Part shown: positions 1 through 10,986 of the stretch, in pieces
Layout: each line of letters opens with the position of its first letter
Numbering within the stretch: position 1 is the stretch's first letter
Position numbers and translations under genes: made by a program
Assembly (NCBI GenBank): GCA_003008705.1
Contig: PDUO01000018.1
Location: 1,022,579-1,086,578, forward strand
Origin: Pezicula radicicola
Taxonomy: Eukaryota; Ascomycota; Leotiomycetes; Helotiales; Dermateaceae
Direction: 5' to 3'
DNA length: 64,000 nucleotides
The notes under the pieces: generated by a model
The model's database searches: none
What the model was told of the DNA's origin: nothing
What the model saw: only the letters and a program-made list of their open reading frames with translations

Positions 1-162
1 GCCTTCCAGGCCTTGATTTGCCAGTTCGACGATCTCCACGAGAGTCTGGGAGGAGCCAACCTCGTGCTGTCGTTCGAGGGACATGAGCGAGGTGTGCTGC
101 TTTGACTTGGGAGTGCCCTTCTTCGAGGTAGCCGTAAAAGCGTGACCGGCGTGGTGTTTCAT
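1..162 (-). CDS. 5' end of an unidentified gene (partial)
   Basis: On the minus strand an ATG at 162-160 opens a frame that runs without a stop to the window edge. It gives a 54-residue N-terminus beginning MKHHAGHAFTATSKKG. It is basic and Ser/Thr-rich for about 25 residues, then contains a possible amphipathic helix (SQTLVEIVELANQGLEG). GC content and codon use are those of an expressed fungal gene, unlike the DNA beyond 5.4 kb. No earlier in-frame ATG lies between this one and the upstream in-frame TAA near 232-234, so the start is reasonable. The rest of the gene is outside the window. I do not recognise the family, and no signal peptide is visible. Confidence 0.55.
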   Translation of the reverse strand, partial: MKHHAGHAFTATSKKGTPKSKQHTSLMSLERQHEVGSSQTLVEIVELANQGLEG

Positions 163-572
163 GCTCTCGACGAGATGTGAGTCTCTTTGGAATGCTTCGA
201 ACGCGTGCCATTTCGTTGATTCGATTCGGGTTTATATTGATTTGATTCTGAATTGTTGAGTTGATTCGAAGTCGTAGTGTAGTGTGGTGTTGTCGAAACT
301 TCGAAGGTGCTAGAAGCGGCGGCAGATTGGCTTCACCGCCCGACTAGGGGGGGTGACGCTTATTTCTTCGTACCCCCTTCCGTACATCGCCAAAAATCCA
401 ACAGTTACACAGCGGATGGGGCTTCCCCGCCACCGCTCTAGATGTGGAGATGATATATGTGGCTTGACGACAGGAGTGGCTAGAGCATGGCTTGGCTGCA
501 ACATGGGGCAGTGGTTACCGTTTAGCACCCGCCGGGTTAGTAGGAATAGATTGTTACGTAAAGAAATGCATA
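163..572. other. 5' flank of the first gene, no gene seen
   Basis: This is presumably promoter and 5' UTR of the minus-strand gene at 1-162. Short frames exist on both strands around 310-620 but have no domain, no matching frame structure and no plausible continuation, so I do not call them. Confidence 0.5.
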
Positions 573-580
573 TGGCCCAC

Positions 581-1470
581 TTACCTCAGGCACTCAGGCC
601 ATTAGTCGAAAACTATTCCTAATACGGTTACTGTAGGTGAACTAAAGCAAGTCACATGTGGACCTCGACCAAATGGCCTGAGTGCCCTGTCCTGATTTTT
701 GGGCCTGTGCGGAAATATTTTGACGAAATAGAAGATCATCCTAAAATCCATTTTCCTCCGTAACCACACACCGTACAATTAATTAAACACAACCATTCGA
801 TTCCTCTACTATTGTTCTACGATTAATTGAATTTTGGACTATGCCGGCCCAAAACCAGCGTCGTTAGATTGCGCAGTTGAACCGTTCCACCTCTTAAACC
901 CCGCCAAGCCCACAGCGATCGTGGCCTCAAGTCGATGTTTTCCCGAGCTGGACTTGGTCCGCATCGACAAACCAAGCGCGCCCAATGCCCAATAACGCGT
1001 CAGATGCGTTAGTTTCGACATTGAAAGGACTTCTACGGTAGCTAATAGTATAGGAGCCCTCGTAAAATGTTGTTCTCGATTTCTCTGCTGTTATACACGT
1101 CAATTGAGGTCGGTTGGCTGGTTTTGACCGCGACAAGGAGTCCACTTATCAGCATTTTTCTCACGATCCATACACAGGACAACAAAACTAACCATGTCAT
1201 TGGATAGAGTATACTTTGGTGTATAGTTGATTAGATTTTTAGATGACTATATCTAATATTGATAGTGATTAAGATAAATTTCAAATATGCTAGATTTTCA
1301 AAATCGCGAAAAATATATACAAAATAACCGCAGAGCAGTGCGCGCGTTTAACAGGATCCTCAGGCCATATACGAGAGGAGTGTAAGCGTAACGTGATCTT
1401 TCGGAGCGGAAGTACCTTTATCCTCCAACGCTAAACTCCTCTTAGATTGTAGCCTGAGTGCCTGAGGTAA
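581..1470. mobile_element. hAT-like miniature element with 8-bp TSD
   Basis: The element is bounded by perfect 19-bp terminal inverted repeats: TTACCTCAGGCACTCAGGC at 581-599 and its reverse complement at 1452-1470. The octamer TGGCCCAC occurs directly outside both ends (573-580 and 1471-1478), a perfect 8-bp target site duplication as made by hAT-superfamily transposases. The GCCTGAGTGCC core recurs inside near 672-690, as subterminal repeats often do in hAT elements. The 890-bp interior has only short unrelated frames and no transposase, so this is a non-autonomous copy. Superfamily assignment rests on TSD length only. Confidence 0.75.
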
Positions 1471-1476
1471 TGGCCC

Positions 1477-1588
1477 ACCAGTGGGTGTCAGCGCTCGTGG
1501 CATCACGTGGCACTTTTGGTGCTCGAAGTTGGTGAGTTGTTAACTAGATTTATACCACGTGACGCCATGAGCGCTAACACCCACTGGT
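1477..1588. mobile_element. Foldback miniature element, copy 1
   Basis: A 34-bp arm at 1477-1510 begins ACCAGTGGGTGT and ends CACGTGG. It is mirrored at 1555-1588 with 3 mismatches. The arms enclose about 44 bp that include GTTAACTAGATTTA. A second copy lies at 23570-23682 with the same arms and loop. Nearly the whole element can fold into one hairpin. No clear target duplication is visible. The hAT-like element's right TSD overlaps its first two bases. Confidence 0.7.
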
Positions 1589-2920
1589 AGTGACCGGAGG
1601 AACTCTAGGGTGGCGACGGTGCTAGGTACGCGACCCTAGATTTGATTGTGTCCTGGACCATTTGTCCTAGGACTAATTTACATCTAGGGCGGGTCACCTA
1701 GCATTCCCAGAAATCTGGGATTCTCAGAGCCACAGGAAGGCTGTCCCAACCAGACTTTCGCGTTAGGACAGTACTCCTGGCTAACAAGCCGTCCTAGGCG
1801 CTCCCATTTAGTTCTTCTGGAGGAATATTAAGAAGCTAATAGGATATAATAAGTATAACAGATTTGGTCTACCTAGGAAACACCTCCTAAGCACCAATTA
1901 GTGACAGGAGGTTTCTTCAAGGATAACTTCGTGCCTAGGGGGGTAGATTATAAAGGAGATGTTTCCTAAGAGAGAAGGGTGCGTAGGATAAATATCCTCG
2001 GAGTAAACACCTCTTAGGACTTTTCTCCTAGCTAGATTTCACCCTTAGGAGACTTCTCCTAGGAGAGAATTCCTTAGTCCATATACGTCCTAGAAGATTA
2101 TACAGGGGATATAAAGCCCCCTAAAAGAATAAACCAAGGAGAAAATAGGAGTCCGGAGAATTTTCCTAGGAGCCTATAATTCCTAGGAGAAACAACCTAG
2201 TACTAAAACTAATTAGCCTCGTAAAGGTTTTATATATATACTCGATTAGTTACTAACACCCTCTATTTAAACCTATAACCGCTTGTTTAGTACTTTTCTC
2301 CTATATAAGCTATTTAGGCTTAATTTAACTTCGTCCTACTCTAAGTTAGCTTCTATCTATCTACCTAAGGCTATAAGCACCGAGAATGATGCTTTAGTGG
2401 GATAAGAGAACCTTTGGGATTGAAAAGATATAGTTATAAAATACGTACTTACTTGAGGGTGGTCCCTATCTAAAATGTATGGTGTGAGATCCCCGAATAA
2501 AAATCCTTGAGATGTGGAGAGAGCTTAAACTGGACGCCGACTATTTAAAGATCTTTCGGTGGGGACTTCCCTACTAAAGGTATTCAAAATCTGCTCCTCC
2601 CGAGAACAGGTGAGTTAGAGGGGGATGTAGATTGTTACGCCGTCTTTTAAGGATTTCTGTAAATGCCTGAGCTAGACGTAGGCAGCTGGCCCTAATGGCA
2701 TGTTCGTAGTGAGGCTTTCTCTAAATGTGGCAATCGTGTAGCTCCTAAGCATGCGAAATCTAGAATTGGCTAGGGCATGTGTCGAGGTGGAAAGGACAAT
2801 TTTTGGAAAGTTGGTGCATTCACACATTTCACGAGGAGGTCCCGTATAAAATATTAGAGCATGTGATCACAGCGCGGGGGAGACCAGGAGAGGTCAGGGT
2901 AAATGGAATATAAGCAACGA
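1589..2920. other. Non-coding, CCTAGG-rich stretch
   Basis: I see no gene. Between about 1660 and 2200 the octamer TCCTAGGA and its variants (CCTAGG with flanking changes) recur many times, for example near 1668, 1791, 1870, 1934, 2072, 2165 and 2190. Further TTAGGA/CCTAG half-sites lie between them. From 2220 on the sequence is AT-rich and then mixed up to the kinase relic. Confidence 0.5.
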
Positions 2921-3131
2921 CTATATTCGTTGCGCTAAATTATGTTTTTTTTCGGACCGCCCCTCTAAGTCCCTTATCTTAGTGCAAACCATCATCTTTG
3001 TCAGAAACAACTGGTGGATTACACAATGGGTCGCGCGTTCATTTGCTTGCATGGTATTATTGCATCCTACAGCTTTCCCAAACCCTTTATAATAAAATAT
3101 ATACGCCGCATATACTAATGCCCAGGCCTCG

Positions 3132-4640
3132 CTATACATTTGCCCTTTCCTCTTCTCCCAAAGAACTAATTGCCCTGTTGAACGCCTTGATCATCCTATC
3201 GTACATAATATTGTTGTCGCGGAACGTTCCGGTAAAGATTGCCCCATCCCTAATTGGAAAGAGCACGGTTCGAAGCTCTCGAGCCAAATGCTTGAGGTTC
3301 TCGAACTTCGTTGCAAATTCTGCAATAATGTTCTCAAATCCATTTTTATCCATGTGGCCAAGTTTCGTGTCGGCAATCTCTGCATATGTTCCAGTATACC
3401 ATCGCCGCAGTCTACTTGTTGCCAATGGTCTTGTATTCTTGCTGCCTTGTCTATCTTCCATGTGATCATGACCATGACGAATGCATATCCATATGAAGAC
3501 GTAGAAGAATGACTCTAGATCATGCCGATAAGTGTGACCTTTGCCTTGAAGCACCTCAATTGCCAGTCCGGTGACTAGCTCCACTTGGCACACTGTCCAA
3601 TTCTTTCGCCAAGTCCAGATCAATCAACATCCCTTTCGGGTCTCCTTCAGTGGCAGCTTCTGTGATGATGATATTGTTTTCGGAAATATCTCGATGAAGA
3701 ATCTTTGCATCCTCAAGAAGAGACCTGTGACCCCTGATAGCATCACGCATCGCCTCTAAAAGCTCTCCAACTGACCTGTATACGTGGAGTGGCCGGCCCG
3801 CTGGTGAAACCACTAAGCAGCAGTGTATTCGGTTGCCGTACGCCTCCCTCTCACGACCTGTCAGACTGTCAGGCTCGGCTTCTTGAATGCTGTGAAAGTC
3901 GGTTGTGTCTGGCTCGCATTTTTCAGTTTCCACGGTGATTTCCACGTTTGCTACATTAGACCGACTCTCGATCGATCTAGATCTCTTCCTACTACTGCGA
4001 TCGACGAATTCTTCATCTCTTTTTCTTTTCTGGCCGGAAGATGAAATAGTAGTACTGCTTGTACTGATTCCTAGGCCTGTTAAGCGAGCCGCACTGCTCC
4101 TCGACCTTCTGAGACTTCTTGTTCTCGAACACGCCCGGCTGGACTCCGCACCACCATTGACCCAAGAGGCCTTGCTGGATAGCTTACGCGGATCGCCAAA
4201 TTCCATGCCTTTCCGCAAACTTGCAATAGTGTCCAGACTCCCCTCGATAGCAATCTGTTCATGATGGAACCATTCAGCAACACCGGTGACTTCCCTCTCT
4301 CTGGCCAATTTCAACAGCCTTCCTTCTCGTTGCCTTTTGTCAGACGGCCAAGCAAACTTGACCACATACTCCCACTCCATTGAGTCGCTTCTCCTTCCAC
4401 GATAACATGTTGTTCCCCTACAGACTATCGCTTTTGTAGAGGCAATCGGCTTGTCCTCCAGGGAGATCCTCGCTCCAGGCGCGACGATGTACTTGCTGTC
4501 ACCATCACGTTTGATAAATGTATTCAACCCCAATTCCGCGTCCGTCATTAGCGCATACCCAGCAATATGTCTTGCGTGTGAGATTCAAATAATTTACAGT
4601 CTACTTACTTCTTATCACCGACTCACCTTAGATATCTCAT
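3132..4640 (-). pseudogene. FunK1-type protein kinase, truncated and frameshifted
   Basis: This encodes most of a fungal-specific FunK1-type protein kinase. Visible elements are the N-lobe Lys motif VVKFAWPS, a Ser/Arg/Lys-rich insert in mid-protein, catalytic loop HRDISENNIII, DLD in place of DFG (MLIDLDLAKE), and the C-lobe signature GHTYRHDLESFFYVF. Reading starts at ATG 4640-4638, with a likely 56-nt intron at 4571-4626 (AAG|GTGAGT..GCAAG|AC) that restores the frame into RHIAGYALMTDAELG. The conserved segment expected upstream of this is missing, so the 5' part seems lost. Near 3556-3566 the frame changes between GASHRTG and IEVLQGKGHTY, where family members carry a few extra residues. 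This fits a deletion of about 17 nt. The copy is therefore very likely inactive. The stop is at 3132. Confidence 0.8.
4571..4626 (-). other. Predicted intron in the FunK1 relic
   Basis: Donor GTGAGT follows CTAAG and acceptor GCAAG precedes ACATATTGC. Removing 56 nt joins MRYLR to HIAGYALMTDAEL without a stop. An in-frame TGA otherwise lies at 4585-4587. Confidence 0.6.
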
Positions 4641-4719
4641 AGCTTGCACACGAAATCCAGGCCTTTAAAGATAGTTCGTTTCCCTTCTCGTCAAGCTCTC
4701 TCAAACATCTATCCAACAA

Positions 4720-5324
4720 CTACTCCAACAACCACACAACCTTACCCCTCTGCCTCCACTCCCCCTCCAAGTACCCAAAACAAAGCAAATCCCACCACTT
4801 CCCATCAAACCAAGCTCTTCTCTCCTCCTCCCCTCCGCCACAAACCCAAGTTTCTCATACAACCCCCTAGCCCTCTCATTCCACTCAAAACAACTTAACC
4901 CAACCCGATGCAGTCCAGCAATCTGGAACGCCCAATTAAGAGCCCATTCAATCGCTTCGCCTCCATACCCTTGCCCTTGGTGCGCCGTAACGATATTAAT
5001 ACCCAAATCCGCATTACGGTGGTGCTGTTCATCGGGCGAGGAGCCGCTGAGGTGCAGGGTCCCGATTGGTGTGAGATTGCTTAGATTGTCTTCTTTTTCT
5101 TTTTCTATTTCTAAGGGGGAGAGACAGATTATTACGCCTAGGAAGGTTTTTTCTAACATGTAGTTTTGAAATCCTTGGCTCCATTTTTGGGTTGCGGGTC
5201 GTAGAAAGGCGCAGTTTGCGTTTGCGAAGGCGATGGCGTCAGTGGAGAGGCTGTGGATAAAGGCGTCGTCGGTGTTAGAGATGGCGCGGTAGGTGAGGTG
5301 CTTTGATTGGAAGGGGTGTTTCAT
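4720..5324 (-). pseudogene. GNAT N-acetyltransferase with 1-nt frameshift near its 3' end
   Basis: A RimJ/RimL-like GNAT acetyltransferase, which moves acetyl from acetyl-CoA to an amine. The start is ATG 5324-5322 (MKHPFQSKHLTYRAI). The acetyl-CoA loop motif appears as GQGYGGEAIEWALNWAF, followed by LHRVGLSCFEWNERARGLYEKLGF, typical of motif B. About residue 170 the frame is lost near 4810-4815. The next frame continues as FDGKWWDLLCFGYL and stops at 4720-4722, as family members do. One missing T in the CTTGG run would explain it. The undisturbed frame runs on in a Gly/Arg-rich tail to 4701. This could be a true pseudogene or an assembly error; the rest is intact and not RIP-altered. It lies about 80 bp upstream of the kinase relic on the same strand. 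Confidence 0.8.
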
Positions 5325-6500
5325 TTTGAGTGTTTAGATGTTTGTTTAGGATTGAATTATATATGTATTTTTTGCTCTCAGTAGGGAGAGACCAGAGCTT
5401 TTGATCCGGCTAGTTTGGGTGAAGTGAAATATCAGGTGTGAGAAATGAGGGGAATAACTCAATCTTAGACAGACAGGGAAATATTTACGTTAGTCTTGCC
5501 GTCTTACGGACTTCAGATGCTATCCTAAAGTCAAAGGTCTATAATTAGACGTTCTTAATGTATAGCCAGCGCCAGACAGAAAATCGTTCTTTTGAATCTC
5601 GTTTTCTAGATTGTGGTTTCTGGTATCCAGATTTCCAGAATCATGTACTAAATCTCGAAATCGTATTTTCAAGATGGAGGGCCTGTATAAGAAGTATAAA
5701 GTATTTCTTCGGTGGAACGTCTTCGTTATAATATACCAACTTATATACTATGCTACTTAGTCTCTATGGCCCGACTCATCTATAACTCCCGAAAATACTA
5801 AATAGTTCAGTATCGTTTCAAATCTTAGAAGAGAAAGTTATTACAATACTACTCTTCACTTATTAAACATGTTTATTAATCTATCTCTTGCTAACTACTA
5901 CAAGCCAGAACTATATCAATATAGTCAGCTAACTTTCTACTATAATAGCCATCTTTGCCCGCTACAACTACACTAAATTCCTTAGTCTAGATCTCACTGT
6001 ACGAAGTAAAATAGATACACCAACTAAACTATAATGTTGTGATATATAATACGCCTACAACTACGCCAATACCTTAAATATCCGATGACTAAATTACTAT
6101 TATATATATACTTACGATTACTGCTATAGTAAAAGTGATCCAGCTCCTATACATCAATACCGATATATATATACTTGGAAATGGCTACTTTTAGATTAGT
6201 TGGAGCAGAGTCTGAATATAAACTATTAGTGTATATTATTATTGAATAAAACTGTTTCTTATTACCTCTGACTTGTAGTACTTATTACCATGATTTATGT
6301 CTTGTTATAACTATATGTATTGGATGCTAGTATCTACCCGAACTATTATAAGTTTATATATCGTAGAATTGAATACAATATATAAAGCACTCTCCTATTA
6401 TTCATATCAGTGAATGAGACAAAGCCGTAGTAATTGAATTATATACACTGATCCGGATCCCTTCTATAAGTATTCCCGAATCCCAACTACCACCCATGAT
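5325..6500. other. Entry to the AT-rich block, no gene seen
   Basis: Composition falls to AT-rich after about 5330 (the GNAT promoter side) and stays so. No frame with domain similarity was found on either strand. TA-rich words dominate, as in the relics that follow. Confidence 0.45.
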
Positions 6501-6519
6501 CTTCTTACTACCAATCTCA

Positions 6520-7836
6520 AATCATAACCCTGTTTATCAAGACCTATACATCATCTATTCCCTTGTAAACTTATAGTTCTAGGATGGCCTAATATTCAAG
6601 GTCCTATCCCTATATTATCGTTGTTATACTAAACTTGGTTTTAAACCTAGGGAAACGAGTTGGGTTCTTCTTAATATACTCTAGGAGCTCGTCGGTGCTG
6701 GAATTCTGATATATTTACTAGAACATGATAGTCTTGTCCGCCCTAATGCTATTCACTCTAATTCCAGCCTCTAGAGTTGGAATTACCTGCTTTTCCTCTT
6801 CTCCTTCTTTATCATCACTATAGGTAGTCGAGTCGATAGACGAGAAGTTGTTACCGAGTTTAGTAGGTTCTTTAGCTTCAGGCGAGTCTCTATCCAAAGT
6901 TAGATTAACTATCTTGGCTAATATCCCCTTCGGTCCTCTTATGGTACAATGTATACCCTAAGTATATAAAGAGATCTTACTAGTCAGGAGTTCTACTACG
7001 ACTCGAAGTCTCTTGTTACCGAAGGTTCTCTCGAATTCCCTCTTAATATCTAGGTAGTGTTTTAGGTTGAGAATAGTATATGGTATATACTTAGCTCGTA
7101 GGACAAGATTGTCTGGAAGGTCATCTGTGTCTATAAAGCTATAGATGTAACTAGAAGTAAAGCTTAGGATAAAGATCCTATATACTACTGTATTTAGGAA
7201 TTGGATATCGTCAAGAAGGTTGTAATAGGGCTAGTCCGGCTACTCCGCAGGTCCTGGATATTGTTCCTTAATCAACCAGTGAATATTTTAGACCATGCCT
7301 GTATTAGCTAAGCTAGAGGTATCTAAATGAATAATCTTCTTCCTCTGCGGGAATACTATGATTAGAACCTAGTGATTTCTATTATATAGGTATAGTATAA
7401 AGATTATCTCTTTAGAGAAGAATCTTGGCCTGTCTATATTTAACTACCGAAGGCCTCCATCGATATATTTACTGTTCGCTAGATAGCCCATAGTAATAGA
7501 GTTAATATAAGCAGCCCTCTGATCGTAACCAAAGTCCTTTATATCTTGGTAGAGTAGGTTGAGGTAGGTATTGATGATATCATTATTAAGCTACCCTTGG
7601 ATACTTTCCTACTGTGGGCCAAGACGGCTGGTAGGTAACTGCTTTAATAGTCTCTGGACCCTGCTATATGAGAAGGACTTGTATCGTATACCATTGTAGG
7701 TGTGTAGGATTGCCTTATCAGAGGGATTGTTCACTAACTACTTCTCAAGCTCCTCTCCTAGGTCTGCGAAGAGAGTACTAAATTGGCTGTATTGGTTAGT
7801 AAGCTCCCGCTTTGCTGGTTTTGTTGTTGGAGGCAT
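6520..7836 (-). pseudogene. Ulp1/C48-like cysteine peptidase relic, RIP-altered
   Basis: From ATG 7836-7834 (MPPTTKPAKRELTNQYS) one minus-strand frame reads for more than 1.2 kb and is broken almost only by TAG. In the middle it reads IDRPRFFSKEIIFILYLYNRNH-TAG-VLIIVFP, then KKIIHLDTSS. A His followed by TAG (from TGG, Trp), then Asp about 20 residues on, matches the H-W...D core of Ulp1/C48 (SUMO-protease-like) peptidases. The catalytic Cys region is not recognisable. The C-terminal part is acidic (DDKEGEEEK). In fungi such domains occur in host proteins and in KDZ-type transposons; no transposase was recognised beside it. Family assignment is by motif memory, not by search. Confidence 0.55.
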
Positions 7837-9480
7837 CGTAATGTATTGTAGTGAGTCTGCCTAACGTTAGGTTAGCTATGGCTTTGTGAGTTCGCGACTG
7901 GGGAGACGTAAGAGTGTAGTATACATCCGTGAAATTAAGTACAAAGCTCTAGAGCGGGGTAAAGATGAAGTTGATAGATGGGTAGTACTTATGTGTCCAA
8001 TATAGAGCTTTGAGTTCTATGGATTGTGTACGCTTGTAAGGTAGACGGAATAGACTGATAGAGGTTAGCGCAGAAAGATAAGAGGCGATATAAACTTACC
8101 CTCTGAGTTAGGTACGTTGCTAATTGGTGTTGAGGAGGTTAGGCTAAGAAGAGGAATAAGAGGGGTCAAGCCTGGACTAGAATGGGGGGGGGTCTGGGTA
8201 GTTAGAGTTTGGATACTTGTGGTGGTGGCCGAGGTTGAATTAGATATAAAAGATAAAAGAAGTAAAGAAAGATAAAGGAGGATGGGTTATTAAACGAGGA
8301 CTGCCCGACCCTGTATAGTGAGATACACCCTCCAAGCTTGCTTGATGTGAAGAGGCTGCTGGAGGAAGGGCTGTGAAGTATATAAGACCGTTAATGGTTC
8401 TAGGGATTGATATACTAAATAGGTATAGAAGTAGTATTGGTTCTAGTGTTGGATATTGGCGAAGGTTTGGTTGTTTATTATTGACAGTAGTAGTTTACGG
8501 TAGTAGTTATAACATTAGTTCAGTACAACTTCAACTACTTAAATTATAATCACTATTTAATATTTAGTATATCCTATCTCGCTACGGATATTTCTCCTTC
8601 TATGCCGTGATTTGATTATCCATAGAAACGTTGAAGTGGACAGAGTTGAGGTAGACGGGCCAGGAGTATGGACCTGGAAGAAGGTTGCGCTTTCTGGCTA
8701 ATTCGTAGATAGTGGGAGAGGAGGATTTTATAGAGGATAATTCAAAGAATATAGTAAACCGATATTAAAGACTATATTGTTAAGATACCCAAATATTACC
8801 TAGGAAAAATTAGTATATCTTAATATAAAGGAAATCTATATACCATTATTAAGTTTTGGTGTTGAAGATGTAAAGCGTGGTTCATGCACCCCTAGAGTAA
8901 TAAGGCTCGGGTATTCGATACTCCGAAAAGCTCAGTGCTTTGACTACTTAAGAAGCCTTATCCAGAGCTACTATAGCGGCAGCAAGGTTATTTTAAGCTG
9001 TGTAATACAGGGTTATCCGTATATCTTTTGTGTAAATGAGAATAGGCTTTCAACGAATCTTTGTATTAAACTATATCTCGAGAATAGTATACTTTTCTAA
9101 AGATTCACTGATTGCTTATAGGATAGGGACCCTAGAAGTATCTCATCTTATACTCCTATACCCTCTTGGATATGTTGCTCTTAGTAAATCAACCTGTCGA
9201 TAGAGTTCATAGGAACCCCTTACTTTTGAGGTAACCCTCTGTATAAACATTATAACTTATTTTTGGCTTTATTACAACAATATCCCATGAAGGTATACCT
9301 ATGTCTACCATCATTATCTTAAGATAAGTAGTCTACTGTAAAATCTGACCTTGAAAGCTATCATAAGAAAAAGGAGTTGGAAAACTAGTTTTGTCCGTTC
9401 CCTTTCCTCCGAACCAAGACAATAATATAGGGAGGTGTAACTAATCGCCAGTAATTGCAATAAGCTATCACCTACCTCCG
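7837..9480. other. AT-rich spacer, no gene seen
   Basis: Mixed AT-rich DNA between two divergent relics (Ulp1-like on minus, OTT_1508-like on plus). The part near 7840-8400 has somewhat higher GC and may include the shared upstream region. No coding frame or repeat was recognised. Confidence 0.4.
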
Positions 9481-9481
9481 G

Positions 9482-10986
9482 ACACTGGATGAGGTGCCTG
9501 AATTACCAGAAGAGAACCTTATAGTCTCAAGGATAGACTCAGCTTATCGTCGTTTAAGTATCTCGCGAGAGAATGAGATCACTAGTAACCTAGTATTTCT
9601 ATCAGCTACTTCGGATAATAGCCTCAAGGTAATGGCCGTATATATTGAAGAGTACCGTAGCGGAGATCAAACTATAATTCGTATAGCCTTAAACACTGGA
9701 GATCTCTCAGTAGTTATAAGCGGATTCATGATACTTACCCAAATTTTAGAATAAGCTGTATAGCAAGGTTAGTAGCTACTTAAGCTAGGTCCGAAATACA
9801 ACTGATCCGGCTTAAAGAGAATTCAAAACTTTATGACTAAAACAAACTCCTCCAATAGGTCGTTGTTATAGATCTCTATCGAATTTTATTACGACTACGA
9901 TTAGGCTATACAAAGAGGACCAGAAAGACTACTAGAAAAGTGGCCCTTATCACTCAACTAAATGATACTATCTACGACAAGTCTATAATAGCTAGATCAA
10001 AGACTAGATTGAAGGCTGTTAGAGATGGGGTATAAGATCTAGAAGTATTGTTCATCAAGCTTGAGAGTATACCATATATAACTACTGAAATAATAGAAGT
10101 ATAAGTGGTTATTGGAGAGATTGTCAAGAAGGCTTATGAATATTCTACGGTAGTTGATCTTAGAGTAGCTCTTTATACCTTCTCGGGTGATCCAAGCTTG
10201 AAAAGACACTTACCGGAAGCTATTGGTAAGCTTGGCCGGTATTACTCTGCTACTTGTGAGCTTATATATACCGTAAGGGATAGGAAAAATAGGATATTTC
10301 AGAATATTAAGGTAGAATCCTTCTAGATCCAGATATCTACCTCTATTAAAGAGACTTCCCGGAAGGTGTATACCGAGATACAGCTCTTGTTCTATTATGA
10401 GCTTCATCTAGATCGCCCCTGACCGAGGATTATTTACTCTAGTAAGAGTGCTTGTTATCTGTGTAATCTCTTCTTCTACCTCTATAGTAGCTTCCATGTA
10501 CCTCGAATATATAGTAGACTTTATGATAAATGGATCCTCCCGGACTGGTTAGATATCCCTAGGGAACGTTATATAGATCTTGGAATTATTGTGACCTGGT
10601 TGAAAGTAATTCTAGATAGGAAAATCGGAAGAGGACCAAAGTTAAAAACGAGTCGATATTACTATCTAAATAAGAGTATATTGCTGCTACCTATATACTG
10701 GATATCATTGGATCTTTCTAGGAATCCGATGTCTATCTATTTATACTCCGAGTCCACAATTGAACCATGGCCCCTTGTCAACGAGGGAAATACGATAATT
10801 GAAATATCTCTGTACCTAGAGATGCCTTTAACTCCCCCAAGTATACCTCCGGAACCGCCTAATAATACCTGTTCTATTAATAGTGATATAGAAAATCCGG
10901 CTGGCCTAAAAGGTGTTAGTCTTATGGACAAGAGTAAGGAGGACTTATTAGACTCGAAAGTTGAGTCTCTTATCACTATTATATAG
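9482..10986 (+). pseudogene. OTT_1508-like deaminase-family gene relic, RIP-altered
   Basis: The plus-strand frame from about 9960 to 10986 carries the family hallmarks: KVYTEIQLLFYYE at about 10363-10401, where family members have an H-x-E, then RIIYSSKSACYLCNLFF with both Cys of the C-x2-C retained (about 10430-10475), then PRIYSRLYDKWILPDW. His and Arg/Gly codons have become Tyr, Ser or Ile as C-to-T/G-to-A change predicts. In-frame stops are TAA or TAG (e.g. 10102-10104, 10324-10326). An upstream open stretch, 9482-9754, reads SLKVMAVYIEEY..TIIRIALNTGDLSVVISGF in another frame and looks like the N-terminal region of the same gene, after a frameshift or unspliced intron. The family is a predicted nucleic-acid or nucleotide deaminase common in filamentous fungi. 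With its active-site His gone, this copy should be inactive. Confidence 0.65.

Noticed and set aside
353..1145. Short open frames on both strands (e.g. 353-622, 839-1145)
   Set aside because: They overlap the hAT-like element and its flank, change with no domain or compositional support, and no exon can be joined.
2998..4264. Plus-strand open frames of 60-155 codons opposite the kinase
   Set aside because: They are antisense shadows of the FunK1 coding strand.
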